Shown: positions 47,068 to 57,870 of the stretch, in pieces
How positions within the stretch are numbered: the first letter of the stretch is position 1
How the letters are laid out: each line of letters opens with the position of its first letter
DNA from: Papaver somniferum
Lineage: Eukaryota; Streptophyta; Magnoliopsida; Ranunculales; Papaveraceae
Assembly (NCBI RefSeq): GCF_003573695.1
Contig: NC_039366.1
Coordinates: 159,220,770 to 159,284,769, forward strand
Direction of reading: 5' to 3'
DNA length: 64,000 nucleotides
Translations under genes and position numbers: made by a program
Notes under the pieces: generated by a model
The model's database searches: none
What the model was told of the DNA's origin: nothing
What the model saw: the letters and a program-made list of their open reading frames with translations, nothing else

Positions 47068-47330
47068 CATTGTGTTTGTATGGTAAAATTACTCCTATCC
47101 CAAACACGAATTTAATAATGATTTTGCTGAAGATGGATCCGTTGTTTATCCTCCAATCGAATTGAGTAATGGGGGGGGGGGCACCTGCAAAAAACCCTCT
47201 GATGCTTAAGTTAGAAAGAGATTTTTCATAGGAGTTTTAGTGGGGAAGATTGCATACCTTTTGGGGTTCTGAAGCCTAGTATTTATATGGTGCGAATCTT
47301 CGTTTTGCTCAAGTGAAACGTCTTCACATG

Positions 47331-47465
47331 CCCTGCATGCCTCCTGACATAAATTGCTTTTATTCTCCCTGCATGCCTCTGTGATAAATTCCCTGCATGA
47401 CTCCTTGACATAAGTTCCCTGCATGACTCCCTGTCATAAATTGAATTTACTTGCCCTGCATGCCT
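47331..47465. repeat. Degenerate 24-37 bp repeat, CCCTGCATG core
   Basis: Five CCCTGCATG cores at 47331, 47367, 47391, 47417 and 47454, mostly followed by a CATAAATT-like tail. The partner LTR has the same zone with more changes (about 54899-55063). Confidence 0.75.
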
Positions 47466-47649
47466 TTTGGAATACTCTAGAAGCTTTCATTAGGGTTATG
47501 GAATTAGTTAATAACCAAGAGGGTGCAAAGGGTTGGCCCAAAATAAGTGTACATGCCAAGCCCAAGAGGAATAATTCACCTGAGCTCACAGTGGGCGTAG
47601 AAATCCGTTAGACAAAAAGAATGGGGCGGAATGATCCGAGGGATACGGA

Positions 47650-47800
47650 ATTAAACTACACCGCACTGCACTGAAACGGAACTATGGGATTAAGTTGCAT
47701 TGCGTTACACTGAAACGGGACTACGAAATTAAGCTGCATCGTGCTACACAGAATCGGAACTACGAAAATAAGCTGCATCATGCTTCACTGGATCACTGGC
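47650..47800. repeat. 39-bp tandem repeat in the Tat LTR, about 4 copies
   Basis: Units start at about 47650, 47689, 47728 and 47767, core ATTAAGCTGCATCGTGCTAC then CACTGAAACGGAACTACG-like text. Also present in the right LTR at about 55247-55395. Confidence 0.8.
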
Positions 47801-47889
47801 CGGCCGGCATGGCCGCCGCTGCCGTCTGCCGCCGACCACCACCGCCGGGTTGCCGATGCTGGAGAAGATGACAGGCCCGGTGATAATGA

Positions 47890-48265
47890 CATCATGGTGA
47901 CGTCACGAAAGGAATATACTGACGCCGTTAATTAGATGTTGACGCCGTTAGGAATATGACGACGTCGTTAATTGCTGACTGTACCTGCTGACAGGATGCT
48001 GACGTGGCATGCATTGGTTGGCCGACACTGCTGACGTGGCATTTTTTCTAGCGAACGTTTTTGATGTTGTGTTTGACACGTCAGCATAGTTGATGACGTG
48101 TCAGCATATCTGCTGACGTGGCGATTGACACATCATCATATCTGCTGATGTGGCACTCTGTTGTGTCAGTGTTGCTGATGCGGCATGATGACGTGGCCGT
48201 GGCATGCTGACGTGGCAGTCGTTTTGCTGACATCACATGTTTCGTCACTCGCTGACGTCATTATG
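47890..48265. promoter_or_regulatory. Cluster of TGACGTGG and TGACGTCA elements (3' LTR)
   Basis: TGACGTGG at 48000, 48032, 48114, 48189 and 48208; TGACGTCA at about 47899 and 48252; related GACACGTCAGC and TGATGTGGC nearby. These ACGT-core sequences are known binding sites of plant bZIP factors (G/C-box hybrids, ABRE-like and unfolded-protein-response-like). In element orientation they lie about 200-580 bp from the LTR start, within U3 upstream of the TATA. Binding is inferred. Confidence 0.6.
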
Positions 48266-48469
48266 GTTGATTTAAAACCTTCTCACCCTAGGGTTCTTGC
48301 TCATGGGCTTGTACATGGAGTGTTTGCTGGCCTAAGTTATCCCATTTTTGGTGTAGGATAGTTAACAAGGGAAGCACATTAGGCCCAATGAACCATACTT
48401 AGTTAATATGAGGAGCTTTGTAGGCCTAAGTTAGCCCATTTTTGGTGTAGGATATTAGGGGTACAAACA

Positions 48470-48482
48470 TCGCCTCCTCTTA
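48470..48482 (-). promoter_or_regulatory. Polypurine tract of the Tat element
   Basis: Minus strand AAGAGGAGGCGA directly before the 3' LTR start TGTTTGTACCCC. Confidence 0.75.
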
Positions 48483-49230
48483 ATCCATAACTAGTTATGG
48501 GTTAAGAAGTTCGGGTTCCCCAACTCTATTGAATTTTGCAATGTTCTGGAGTGTTGCATAACTCGCTCCCAAGCGCTTGCTCGGAGTGTTATGCAACTTG
48601 CCCCCATGAATGTAATGAATGCGCTGGAGTGTTATATATCTCGCCCCCAAATGGTTGAGGCGACATATAACTCGCCCCCAGTATGTTATGTATCATGTTG
48701 CTCAATGCTCGCGCAAGGGTGCACTTCCCTACTGCATTTTGCTCGCGCATGGAATGAAAAGTTGAGTTTTTCTGCTATCTTGAATTTGCGCAGGGGGGGA
48801 ATCCTGCTATTCAAGATGCGCGCAGAGTTGAGATGTGTACATCTTCACATGCTTGGACAGGTGAAAATGTTTGCCACATTTGTTGTTGTCCCATATGATG
48901 GGGATACAATTGGGATAGGGTAAAAATGCTCGAACTGTGCATTCACCCTATCTGCGAGGTGTCAGAGACGTTGCTGACAATAGCTTGGACTGTACTGTTT
49001 TGCCATTTAGGATTGACTACGGATTTGGTCGTCCGCAGCAGCTTATAATTAAACACGAAAAATGTGGAATACCGAAATAATGTTGAATTAAATTTTTGAG
49101 TAGAAATAACAAGATAAATACTTACTGCTCGACAACAGCTGCCTCGTTAAAACCTTTGCGTGGAAAACCCAGTGGGATAAAACCATCATAAAGGAAAAAG
49201 AGTGCAGCACAACAGGATTTGAGACTACTC
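48483..49230 (-). other. 3' non-coding region of the Tat element
   Basis: Between integrase and purine tract. It contains several copies of an AACTCGCCCCCA-like motif (48552-48680). No ORF called. Confidence 0.5.
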
Positions 49231-50274
49231 CTAATGATAAAACTTCTTCAGGTGGAACGAATTCCATGGCTTCCATGGTTTTGAATCTTGAGTACCATCG
49301 AGGTTCCTTAAGTAGTAGGAGCCACGAGATGCTGGCCTATCCACTATGTATGGACCTTCCCAGTTTGCTCCGAGATTTCCACAGTTTGGTTCCATTGTGG
49401 CTGCACGGGTTTTCTTCAAGACATATTCTCCTGGTTTGAATGGCCGTTCTCTGACTTTACGATCATAGCTCAGCTTGATTGCCAGATGATATCGGACCAA
49501 CTGCTGTAAGGCTGTTTCTCTTTGTTCTTCTAGCAACTCTTTATCCAAAGCCAGTATGCTGTCATTTTTCCCAGATTTGACAGCATGCGTTTTGGTAGTC
49601 TTGAGATGTACCTCGGTGGGTATGACTGCCTCTGTCCCATAAGCCAGTGTAAATGGTGAAAATCCAGTGGATCTTTTTGGGGTTGTTCGATAGGACCATA
49701 AGACTCCAGGGAATTCTTCTGTCCATTTTCCCTTCGCCTTCTCCAGCCTTTTCTTGAGATTGTCCATAATAACGCGATTGGTCGCTTCTGCCTGCCCGTT
49801 GCTCTGAGCATAGTAAGAAGATGAGAAATTGTGGAGGATATTCAGGTTCTTGCAAAAGTCTTTGATCACCCCAGAATCGAACTGCTTCCCATTGTCTGAT
49901 ATTATCGCGTCTGGGATTCCAAATCTGCAGATGATATTTTCCCATATGAACCTTTTCACATCATGTCTGGTAACATGTACCAGTGCCACTGCTTCGACCT
50001 ATTTGGTGAAATAGTCAGTAGCGGCTAGTACGAATTTAACGCCTCCAGGAGCTTTGGGAAGTAGTCCGAAGATGTCCAGTCCCCACATAGAGAATGGCCA
50101 GGGACTAAAAATTGGATGCAATTCGTTGGCGGGCCTTTTAGGAACTGGAGCATGCTCTTGGCATGGCACGCATTTCTGTGCATATTTTTTAGCATCTTTC
50201 TGCATGTATGCCAGAAGTATCCCTGGGCAAGTATCATCTGCGCGAGACTGCGCCCTCCAAAATGGTTGCCACAT
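49231..50274 (-). pseudogene. Tat integrase core and C-terminus, frameshifted
   Basis: Core segments in one frame: MWGLDIFG (first Asp) at about 50080, IISDNGKQF (second Asp) and QSNGQAEATNRVI (catalytic Glu), then VLWSYRTTPKRSTGFSPF. The C-terminal part (PGEYVLKKTR, NWEGPYIV) ends at 49231 without a chromodomain. An in-frame stop lies near 49995. This frame differs from the upstream frame that carries the zinc finger (50025-50453), so a frameshift lies in about 50030-50270. Confidence 0.85.
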
Positions 50275-50453
50275 ATTGCTTCATGAGCCTCCGCCAATAT
50301 CTGTTGCCCTTCTTCTGCTGATATGCACCGCAAAAATGGCTCCAAAGCTACAGGTTTGCGGTACAGCTGTCCCTCGATCATTGAATATCTCCAAGCATTC
50401 TTATTCAGTTTTGAAGCGAGTTGCTCATCTTCTGGGAGTTCACTGGTTGTCAA
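50025..50453 (-). pseudogene. Tat integrase N-terminal zinc-binding region
   Basis: In frame with RT and gag upstream. It contains the HHCC motif: H in EAHEAICGNH, then C residues in RNACHAK. Upstream text (WRYSMIEGQLYRKPV) is typical of the stretch between RNase H and integrase. It loses frame before the integrase core. Confidence 0.75.
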
Positions 50454-50474
50454 ATACCAAACATAAGGTTGACG

Positions 50475-51779
50475 CTAGTCTGAAGTGTTTTCAACAGGAC
50501 TGCTTGAATCAGATATCACTGGATTTTCAACATCCATATTGTTGTCAACGTTCTCGGTATCTCCCTGTGTTGATGTAGTTGCCATCTCGCCCCCACTAGC
50601 GTGTTCGAGAGCCAGAACAAAGTGGATGTCGGAGATGCTAGATAGCTCTTGAAAATCCACTACAACGAAATGGGTGGTATCAGTTTCGACTGCGGAAGAA
50701 AATATGCTAAAGCATCTACGTGCATGTTTTCCAGCCGTGATCTGCAGATAAACGTTCTCCGTTGCTGCCAGATAAACTCCGATAGGTTGTCCAGTTTTAG
50801 GACTCACAAAAACTGGGGGAGTTGACAAATATTGTTTGATCTCATTGAAAGCTTTTTCACACTCATCCGTCCAACCAAAATTCACTGCTTTTTTCAAAAC
50901 ATCAAAGAATGGTTTAAACCGATCCGACGAGCGTGAAATGAAACGATTTAAAGCTTCTAATCGTCCCGCTAGCTTCTGGACCTCCTTCTTCGTTCTTAGG
51001 GATGGCATCTCTCTGATGGATCTGATTTGCTCTGGATTCGCCTCGATTCCTCTGTGCGTCATCAAGTATCCAAGAAACTTTCCCGACGACAGCCCGAATG
51101 AACATTTTGCTGGATTGAGCTTCATACGATATTGCCTCAAGATATCGAACGTTTTCTGCAGATCAAGAAAATGCGACTCCTTTTGCTCAGATTTCACTAC
51201 CATATCATCGATATATACTTCCATCGACTTCCCAATCAGATCCTTGAACATATGGTCTACCAAATGCTAGTAGGTCGCCCCTGCGTTCTTTAGCCCGAAC
51301 GACATTACAATATAGCAATAAAATCCTATGTCAGTCACAAACGCAGTGTGCTCTTGATCTTCCTCGAACAAAGGTATTTGGTTATACCCTAAGAAACCGT
51401 CCATGAATGACAGTCTCCCATACCTTGAGGTTGTATCCACCAAATCTCTTATCCGTGGTAGCGGGTACGGACCACTCAGACATGCTTTATTCAAATCAGT
51501 AAAATCGATACAGACACGAATTTTACCATTCTTCTTTGGAACGGGTACAACATTAGACAGCCAGCGAGGATACTGCACTGGTCGAATAAATCCTGCTTCC
51601 AACAGCTTTTCGACTTCTACAGTAACTCTATCTTTTTTGCTTTGCGCCATATTCCTGATTTTCTGACGAACTGGATGGAACTTCTCATCGATATTTAGCC
51701 CGTGGCAGGCTACATTCAGATCTATCCCAGGCATCTCATCAAAACTCCATGCGAAAACGTCGGTGTTTTCCCTTAGCAA
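50475..51779 (-). pseudogene. Tat reverse transcriptase
   Basis: RT in two in-frame parts separated by a TAG at 51267-51269 (GATY-stop-HLVDHMF, where Gln is expected). Motifs: EKLLEAGFIRPVQYPRWLSN, VCIDFTDLNKAC, SFMDGFLGYNQI, then catalytic YIDDMVVKS at about 51201-51227, KLNPAKCSFGLSSGKFLGY, and LAGRLEALNRFISRSSDRF. After GQPIGVYLAATENV the RNase H motifs expected next are absent; an acidic, Ser/Asp/Asn-rich stretch follows to a TAG at 50475. Confidence 0.9.
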
Positions 51780-51941
51780 TGTAATGAAACCATCACGTTC
51801 GTGTGCAGGAAGATCTGACCCTACGAACGTTGTTTTGTGCTTTTCATCTCCAATCTGGACCTCGATCAGTTTCTCAACTATTAGGGGTTCAGCTGCGTCC
51901 TCTCCAAAATATGATTCTGGAGGGAGAAGATTCTGTAATTG

Positions 51942-52934
51942 CTATTTGTGCTCAACTCGCATGATTTGGTTCCCGATGACTTCTGACTTTTTGTACTCGT
52001 CCATAGCACTCTCATGACACTTGTGGGCGGCCATCTGGTCACTCCTAACTTTTACGACTCCTTCAGTGGAAATAAACTTCGAACATTGATGAAATGATGA
52101 TGTGACTGCACCGATCTCATGCAGCCAGTCTCGTACTACAATCGCATTGTAGGGAGCTCGACAATCAAGCAACAAGAAATTACCTAAAACCGACTTGTCA
52201 GCCACTGTTATAGGTATCTTCACTTTTCCAATCGCCTTTGTAACTTCGCCACTAAAACCGATAATTGGATTTTCATCCTCCTCGATCAATTCGTGTGGGA
52301 GATTCATAGAGGAACAAGCTCCTGAAAACAACACGCTCACTGAGCTTCCTGTATCCACTAGAATCTGTTGTACATGAAACATGCCAATCCAGGAAGTTAT
52401 AACGATCGCATCATTGTGGGGAGCATATATACCTATCATGTCTGCTTCAGATAACTCGATCTTTGTGCAACCAAGCTCCCGAATTTCTTCTCCATTTCCA
52501 CTGACAAAATCGATATGATTTGTCAAGTACCATTCTTTTAACTTCCTGAGTTTTCTCCTGGTCTCGTCTTCCGATGCCCGCCTGGTCATTGAATGGATCC
52601 TGGCGTGACTGACATTTATCACATGTGCGTTAATCACATGTGTTGTGAAAAACTGTCCAGGACCTTTCCCAAAATCCTTTTTCACGTACTCTTGCAGCTT
52701 TCCAGCGTCGATCATTCGCTGGACCTCGATCTGTAAAGAGCGGCAATTCTCGGTCTTGTGACCGTGGTCGTTATGGAACTTGCAGTATTTTCTCTTATCA
52801 CGTTTATCACGTGTCTCTGCTGGAAAAGGACAAGGGGGGCTTAAATCCTTGCTGATTTTCTCATACAACTCTGCGAGTTGTATGTTCAACGATGTCAACT
52901 TCATATCATGATATTTATGGAATCCAGTTTCCAT
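51942..52934 (-). pseudogene. Tat gag zinc finger and aspartic protease
   Basis: 330 codons. The N-terminal third has the Tat-type finger YCKFHNDHGHKTENC (about 52741-52790). The protease has ILVDTGSSVSVLFSG with the DTG triad (about 52343-52360) and a later GFSGEVTKAIGKV segment. It ends at a TAG (51942-51944) that probably replaces a Gln codon. Same frame as gag and RT. Confidence 0.85.
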
Positions 52935-53000
52935 TCGTTTACCTTGGTTCTTCTCTCGGACTTCACCTCGATCATTGTGCTGGCCGCTCGAACGGTTCTT

Positions 53001-54608
53001 CTACTTGTCTTTCCTCCCATCATTCAGATGATTAGATGATCTGTTAACATATCTCGTCTCCCGAGCTTTGGAATCATCCTCCACTCGAGCATATTCTTCC
53101 ACTCGAGCATACAGTCCTTCTAGAGTCTTTAGTGGTCTCTTGACCAAGGAACCGTACACACCTCTTTGATCGTACTGGTACGCCTGCTTGTAAGCTTCGA
53201 TGACGATTTGATCGTTGGCACCATCTACATCTGCTAACTCTTGCTTGAATCGTCGAGTAAAATGTCTGATGCTTTCCTCCTTCCGAATTCCTAGAAGGAA
53301 CAAATCATGGCATCCCTTCCGATCACGTCTGTTGTACTTGTAGTGGGAGCAGAATTATCCAACCAATTCATGGTAAGTATCGATCGACTGTGTTGGGAGT
53401 TTATTGAACCACTTTATTGTTACTCCATCCACTGACTGTGGAAACATTTTGCACATAAACTCATCACTGTGTTGTCACAGAGTCATGGAAGTTTCATAGT
53501 GTAAAACATGATGATCAGGATCACCTATTTTCTCGTCGAACTCTGGCAGTTTCGGAAATTGAAAATTCATTGGCGGTCGGAATTCTCTGATATTCAGCTT
53601 GAAAGGGTCTCCTACAGATCGATGCAACCGGTCTATCTTTTCTTCTCTGGACTGTTTTTTCGACATTACTTTCTCGATCATCCTGCAAAGGCGAGCCTCT
53701 GTTATTGCGTTTGCGTCGCCATCTGAGGAACTGTCTTCCTGCCCATAATCTCGGTCCTCTGGAATATGAGATGTAGATCTCATTTTTTTCCTTCGGGGAC
53801 CAGCGGGGTCTCTTCCATTTCTGCATTGCTCCGAACGAGCATAGTAATCGTGCGAAAATTCTCTATCATAGTGTCGATCTTGAACCTTATCTTCATCATT
53901 CCTGAGACGTTTGGAAGTTCTGGATATACTCTGCTGAGTTGCAGCTGGCCGGGTCCCTGCTCGCCGAGGTCGTACAAGCCTTCGCTTGGGTAGATCTCCA
54001 GAGACCAACATATTTTTCTCTGGTCGATCAAGATCGATCACTTCTCTGTTTCAGTCTGCAGCTTGCGGGTTAACTCGTCTTCCAAGACGCTGCCATACAG
54101 ACCTACCCCTCTGGTTGTTCAGATTACCAGACCCAGGTCGAGGCTGGTTTTCACGTTCTAACCTCAAGAGAGCGTTCTCCTTCTCCAGCTCGTTCAAACG
54201 ATTGAGTAACAGTTCTTCCTCTGTACTAGGAGTCGCGGTACGACCATCTTGCAGGTCCCGTCGATCGTCATTCCTCCTAGACGGGATGCCGAGCACATGC
54301 CCTTTGTTTCCTCGAACTTGTGGGTTTTCCCCATCAACATCTATTTCTTCGTTATTGATCGCCGGTTGTTTTTCCCTTCTCCGATTCAGATTTGGAGTTC
54401 TGTCACGGAAACGATCTCGATCTAGTACACGATCCATGGATCTGTTTTGAGCATGATTTTGACCCTGCCTATTTCCAGTGGGTACTGCTGGAGCTGATTG
54501 AACCTCAATTTCGTGCCTTTCAGATTCGCCTCTCCTGTGCTGTTGGGAATCGCTGTCAGAATCGGACCTTCGTGCAGTCTGTCTGATTACTGCTCGATTT
54601 GGTAACAT
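53001..54608 (-). pseudogene. Tat gag, N-terminal and capsid part
   Basis: Starts MLPNRAVIRQ at 54608, 37 bp after the LTR end in element orientation. The long Arg/Asp/Asn-rich N-terminal domain includes a Leu/Glu coiled-coil stretch (LLLNRLNELEKENALLRLE). The capsid-like part has FPKLPEFDEKIGDPDHH, then RRFKQELADVDGANDQ. In-frame stops: TGA at 54051, TGA at 53475, TAA at about 53354 and TAG at 53001; all pieces share one frame. Only base substitutions, no indels, have broken this gag. Confidence 0.85.
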
Positions 54609-54621
54609 ACGATTATCTTTT

Positions 54622-54642
54622 CTCGAAACCCTTGTCGGCGCT
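54622..54642 (-). promoter_or_regulatory. Putative primer-binding site of the Tat element
   Basis: Minus strand after the LTR end: TTAGCGCCGACAAGGG. It resembles a TGGCGCCG-type site with an A in place of the second G. The matching tRNA is not certain. Confidence 0.5.
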
Positions 54643-54644
54643 AA

Positions 54645-56084
54645 TGTTTGTATGGTAAAATTACTCCTACCCCAAACACGAATTTAATAATGATTTTGCT
54701 GAATATCGATCCGCTATTTATTCTCCAATTGAATTGAGTAATAGGGGGGTACCTGCAAAAAACCCTCTGATGCTTAAGTTAGCAAGAGATTTTTCACAGG
54801 AGTTTTAGTGGGGGAAGATTGCATATCTTTTGGGGTTCTGAAGCCCAGTATTTATATGGTGCGAATTTCTGTTTTTCTCAAGTGAAACGTCTTCACATGC
54901 CCTACATGCCTCCTGGCATAAATTGCTTTTATTCTCCCTACATGCCTCCTCAATCATAATTCCACTACATGCCTCTGTGATAAATTCCCTGTATGACTCC
55001 CTGGCATAAGTTCCCTGCATGACTACTTGGCATAAATTGAATTTACTTGCCCTGCATGCCTTTTGGAATAGTCTAGAAGCTTTCATTAGGGTTATGAAAT
55101 TAGTTAATAACCAAGAGGGCGCAAAGGGTTGGCCCAAAATAAGTGTACATGCCAAGCCCAAAACGAATAATTCACCTAAGCCCACAGTGGGCGTAGAAAT
55201 CCGTTAGGCAAAAAGAATGGGGGCAGAATGATCTGAGGGATACGGAATTAAACTGCACCGCGCTGCACTGAAGCATAACCGTGGGATTAAGTTGCATTGC
55301 TCTACACTGAAACGGGACTACGAAATTAAGCCGCATCGTGCTACACAGAATCAGAACTACGAAAATAAGATGCATCATGCTACACTGGATCACTGGTCGG
55401 CCGGCATGGCCGCCGGGCATGGCCGCCGCTTCTGTCTGTCGCCGACCACCGTCGCCGGGTTGTCGATGCCGGAGAAGATGACAGGCCCGGTGATAATGAC
55501 GTCATGGTGACGTCAGGAAAGGAATATACTGACACCGTTAATTAGATGCTGACGTCGTTCGTTAGGAATATGCTAACGTCTTTAGGAATATGCCGACGCC
55601 GTTAATTGCTGACTGTACCTGCTGACAAGATTTACGATGCTGACATGGCATGCATTGGTTGTCCGACACTGCTGACGTGGCATTTTCCTAGCGAACATTT
55701 TTTATGTTGTGTTTGACACGTCAACATAGTTGCTGACGTGGCGGTTGACACGTCAGCATAACAGCTGACGTGGCGCTCTGTTGTGTCCGTGTTGATGACG
55801 ATGCATGATGGCGTGGCAGTGGCATGCTGACGTGACAGTCGGTGCTGACGTGGCACCCTCTTTTGCTGACGTGGTATGCTGACGTCATTATGTTGATTTA
55901 AAACCTTCTCACCCTAAGGTTCTTGCTCATGGGCTTGTACATGGAGTGTTTGCAAGGCCTAGTTAGCCATACTTGCCTAACAAGGGAAGCACATTAGGCC
56001 CAATGAACCATACTTAGTTAATATGAGGAGCTTTGTAGGCCTAAGTTAGCCCATTTTTGGTGTAGGACATTAGGGGTACAAACA
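54645..56084 (-). repeat. Tat element 5' LTR (1440 bp)
   Basis: Same ends as the left LTR, with indel differences among the internal repeats. Minus-strand TATA at about 54850-54859. Confidence 0.9.
55500..55890. promoter_or_regulatory. Cluster of TGACGTGG elements (5' LTR)
   Basis: Five TGACGTGG, two TGACGTCA and several CACGTCAGC motifs in the U3 of the LTR that would drive transcription. Their number is kept compared with the 3' LTR although single sites differ. Confidence 0.6.
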
Positions 56085-56228
56085 CATTGGTTACGCCTTG
56101 GGCCAGTATATAGGCCACTGCCGACTTATTTTCAACTTTCTTGCTTCGATTCAACCATGAGCTGGAAGCATGCGTTGATTACGCTCGTGCTAAGAGTGCA
56201 GTATCCAGGCTCATGCAATTTATGCAAT
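56085..56228. other. Spacer between the Tat and Athila-like elements
   Basis: Starts with the Tat TSD cattg. Continues the interval interrupted at 47072. No feature recognised. Confidence 0.5.
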
Positions 56229-56717
56229 TGATAGACGCATTTATGTGTCTAATATAGCCCAATTGTATATTGTGTTAGTACCCATTTTTGTACTTATTAT
56301 GGCTTTTTATGTCCCTGTAGGTATTTCCGGAGAAATAAGCTTTTGCGGCGAAATTGGCTAAAAAAATGGTTTTTGCGCTCGTGGGAGAAAATTACTATAC
56401 GGACTCTCACTTTGGATAAGGGGTAACCTAATTACTAAGGGGTGACCCATTTCCAGGCAGCTGCTAAAGGGACACCAGAACTGGATAGGGGGAGGTCTTC
56501 TTCAAATTTCAAATACTGGTTTTTGGCGGGAAAGGCCATGCATATCGCTGTTGAATTTTGATCCGATTGTTGGAGCTGTTTTAGGGAGATTAAACACCGG
56601 AAATTGATTGGGATGGACGTGATATGGATATAAAATTCTAGTATGGATGATTTCATGGGCTTAATTGGGCTAGAATATCCGGGAGAAACAATCAAAGTTA
56701 AAACAGAGAGACGTGTC

Positions 56718-56727
56718 NNNNNNNNNN
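56718..56727. other. Assembly gap (10 N)
   Basis: The same 11 bases (AGAGACGTGTC) flank the Ns on both sides, so this is probably an unmerged overlap and not missing sequence. Confidence 0.9.
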
Positions 56728-56960
56728 AGAGACGTGTCCTGTTGTGCACTTTCAAAGATTTTTGAGAGATTTCTGGAGGACTTTGACGATGGATTAACAT
56801 GTACACGGTCTTATTCAAGTCTAGGGAAGAGTTTGGTAGCTATTTTATAGCTAACAGCACGTGAAAAAGCTCAACAGAAGGGATTATTCTCTCAACAGCG
56901 CAGAGAAGAAAAAGAAAAGAAAAAGTCGGAATTTATACGAGATATTTGGGGTCTGTGGGA

Positions 56961-56968
56961 TATATAAG
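56961..56968 (+). promoter_or_regulatory. TATA box of the Athila-like LTR
   Basis: TATATAAG in GTGGGATATATAAGAGTGG, about 730 bp into the LTR. Confidence 0.5.
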
Positions 56969-57852
56969 AGTGGTTTCAAGTCATAAAAAGGGTGAGAAAA
57001 GTTTAGAGACAAATAGGAGAGAGTTCAGAGCCGAAACGAGGAAGATACCATTGATTGTTGTTGCTGCTGCTGCTGTTCAAGGAGGAAGAAGAAGAGGAAG
57101 AACAGACCTGCTAAGGCAGTCGTTCTTCATCAGTCTTAAAACCAGAACACGCTGTCGCTGTTTACAGCACACGGCTTCTATCGTTCTTTCCAGCAGCTTA
57201 CACCCTGTGTCGCTATTTACAGCACTTTAGTTCTATCGTTTCTTCTCAGCACTTACACCATTTGTAATAGTGACGCTGTAACACTTCTACAGCGTTGCTA
57301 ATTCCTATTTCATCATATAATCATCAATAAAAACACCTATTTTAGCCATGAATTTATCTTGTGAGTGTGTTTTTGGGATGAGGAGCTAAACCCATTAGCC
57401 GAGACGATGGAGGAAGCCATTGGCACAAAATTTATTGGTATAATTCTAATTTTTACATTTATTTGCAATATTATTATTTGATTATTTGCATGAATTAAAA
57501 TTGAATTAATAGTTTTTATTGAGTAATTGTGAATTGACTTGATGAAGCATGCTGGGTTTTAGTAACTTTTGATGCTTTATACTTTTTAATTACAATTATT
57601 ACTTCAAAAACTTATTTGAGGCAAATATTAGAATTGATTTTAAAGATAAAATTGCATAAGAACTATTTAGAGTTTACTATTATAATGGTCATTGGTGGAA
57701 TCCTAGTCTTGGTGTTTTTCTCTATAACTTTGAACAACTCTTTTTATTTGCCTGTTTAAATTTAAATCTAAAAACTGTTTTCTTCACAAGTCTGATACGA
57801 ATCCGTTTTACCACTTCAACTACAATCACTATTTGAAAAACCATCAAATTTT

Positions 57853-57870
57853 TGGCGCCGCTGCCGGGGA
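57853..57870 (+). promoter_or_regulatory. Primer-binding site (tRNA-Asp type)
   Basis: TGGCGCCGCTGCCGGGGA, six bases after the LTR end. Characteristic of Athila and related elements. Confidence 0.9.

Larger units (their letters stand above)
47073..48469 (-). repeat. Tat element 3' LTR (1397 bp)
   Basis: TGTTTGTATGGTAAAATT to GGGGTACAAACA on the plus strand. It has three kinds of internal repeat: CCCTGCATG units (47331-47465), a 39-bp repeat (47650-47800) and the TGACGTGG cluster (47890-48265). A minus-strand TATA (CCATATAAAT, 47281-47290) places U3 to the right. Confidence 0.9.
47073..56084 (-). mobile_element. Tat-lineage Ty3/gypsy element, complete but decayed
   Basis: 9.0 kb. LTRs at 47073-48469 and 54645-56084 begin TGTTTGTA and end TACAAACA. 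Exact TSD cattg at 47068-47072 and 56085-56089. Minus-strand order: 5' LTR (right), primer site, gag, zinc finger plus protease, RT, integrase, purine tract, 3' LTR (left). The gag style and RT motifs (YIDDMVVKS, KLNPAKCSFG) fit the Tat/Retand branch. A single frame runs from gag through RT to the integrase zinc finger, broken by stops; integrase is frameshifted. No chromodomain. The expected RNase H region between RT and integrase is not recognisable. Confidence 0.9.
56229..57846 (+). repeat. Athila-like 5' LTR (1618 bp, with a 10-N gap)
   Basis: TGATAGACGCATTTATGTGT to GAAAAACCATCA. Contains the gap at 56718-56727, a TATA box at 56961 and no long ORF. The same start recurs at 63718. Confidence 0.9.

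Noticed and set aside
47171..47181. G run as a G-quadruplex or telomere-like signal
   Set aside because: A single homopolymer run, shorter in the partner LTR; slippage explains it.
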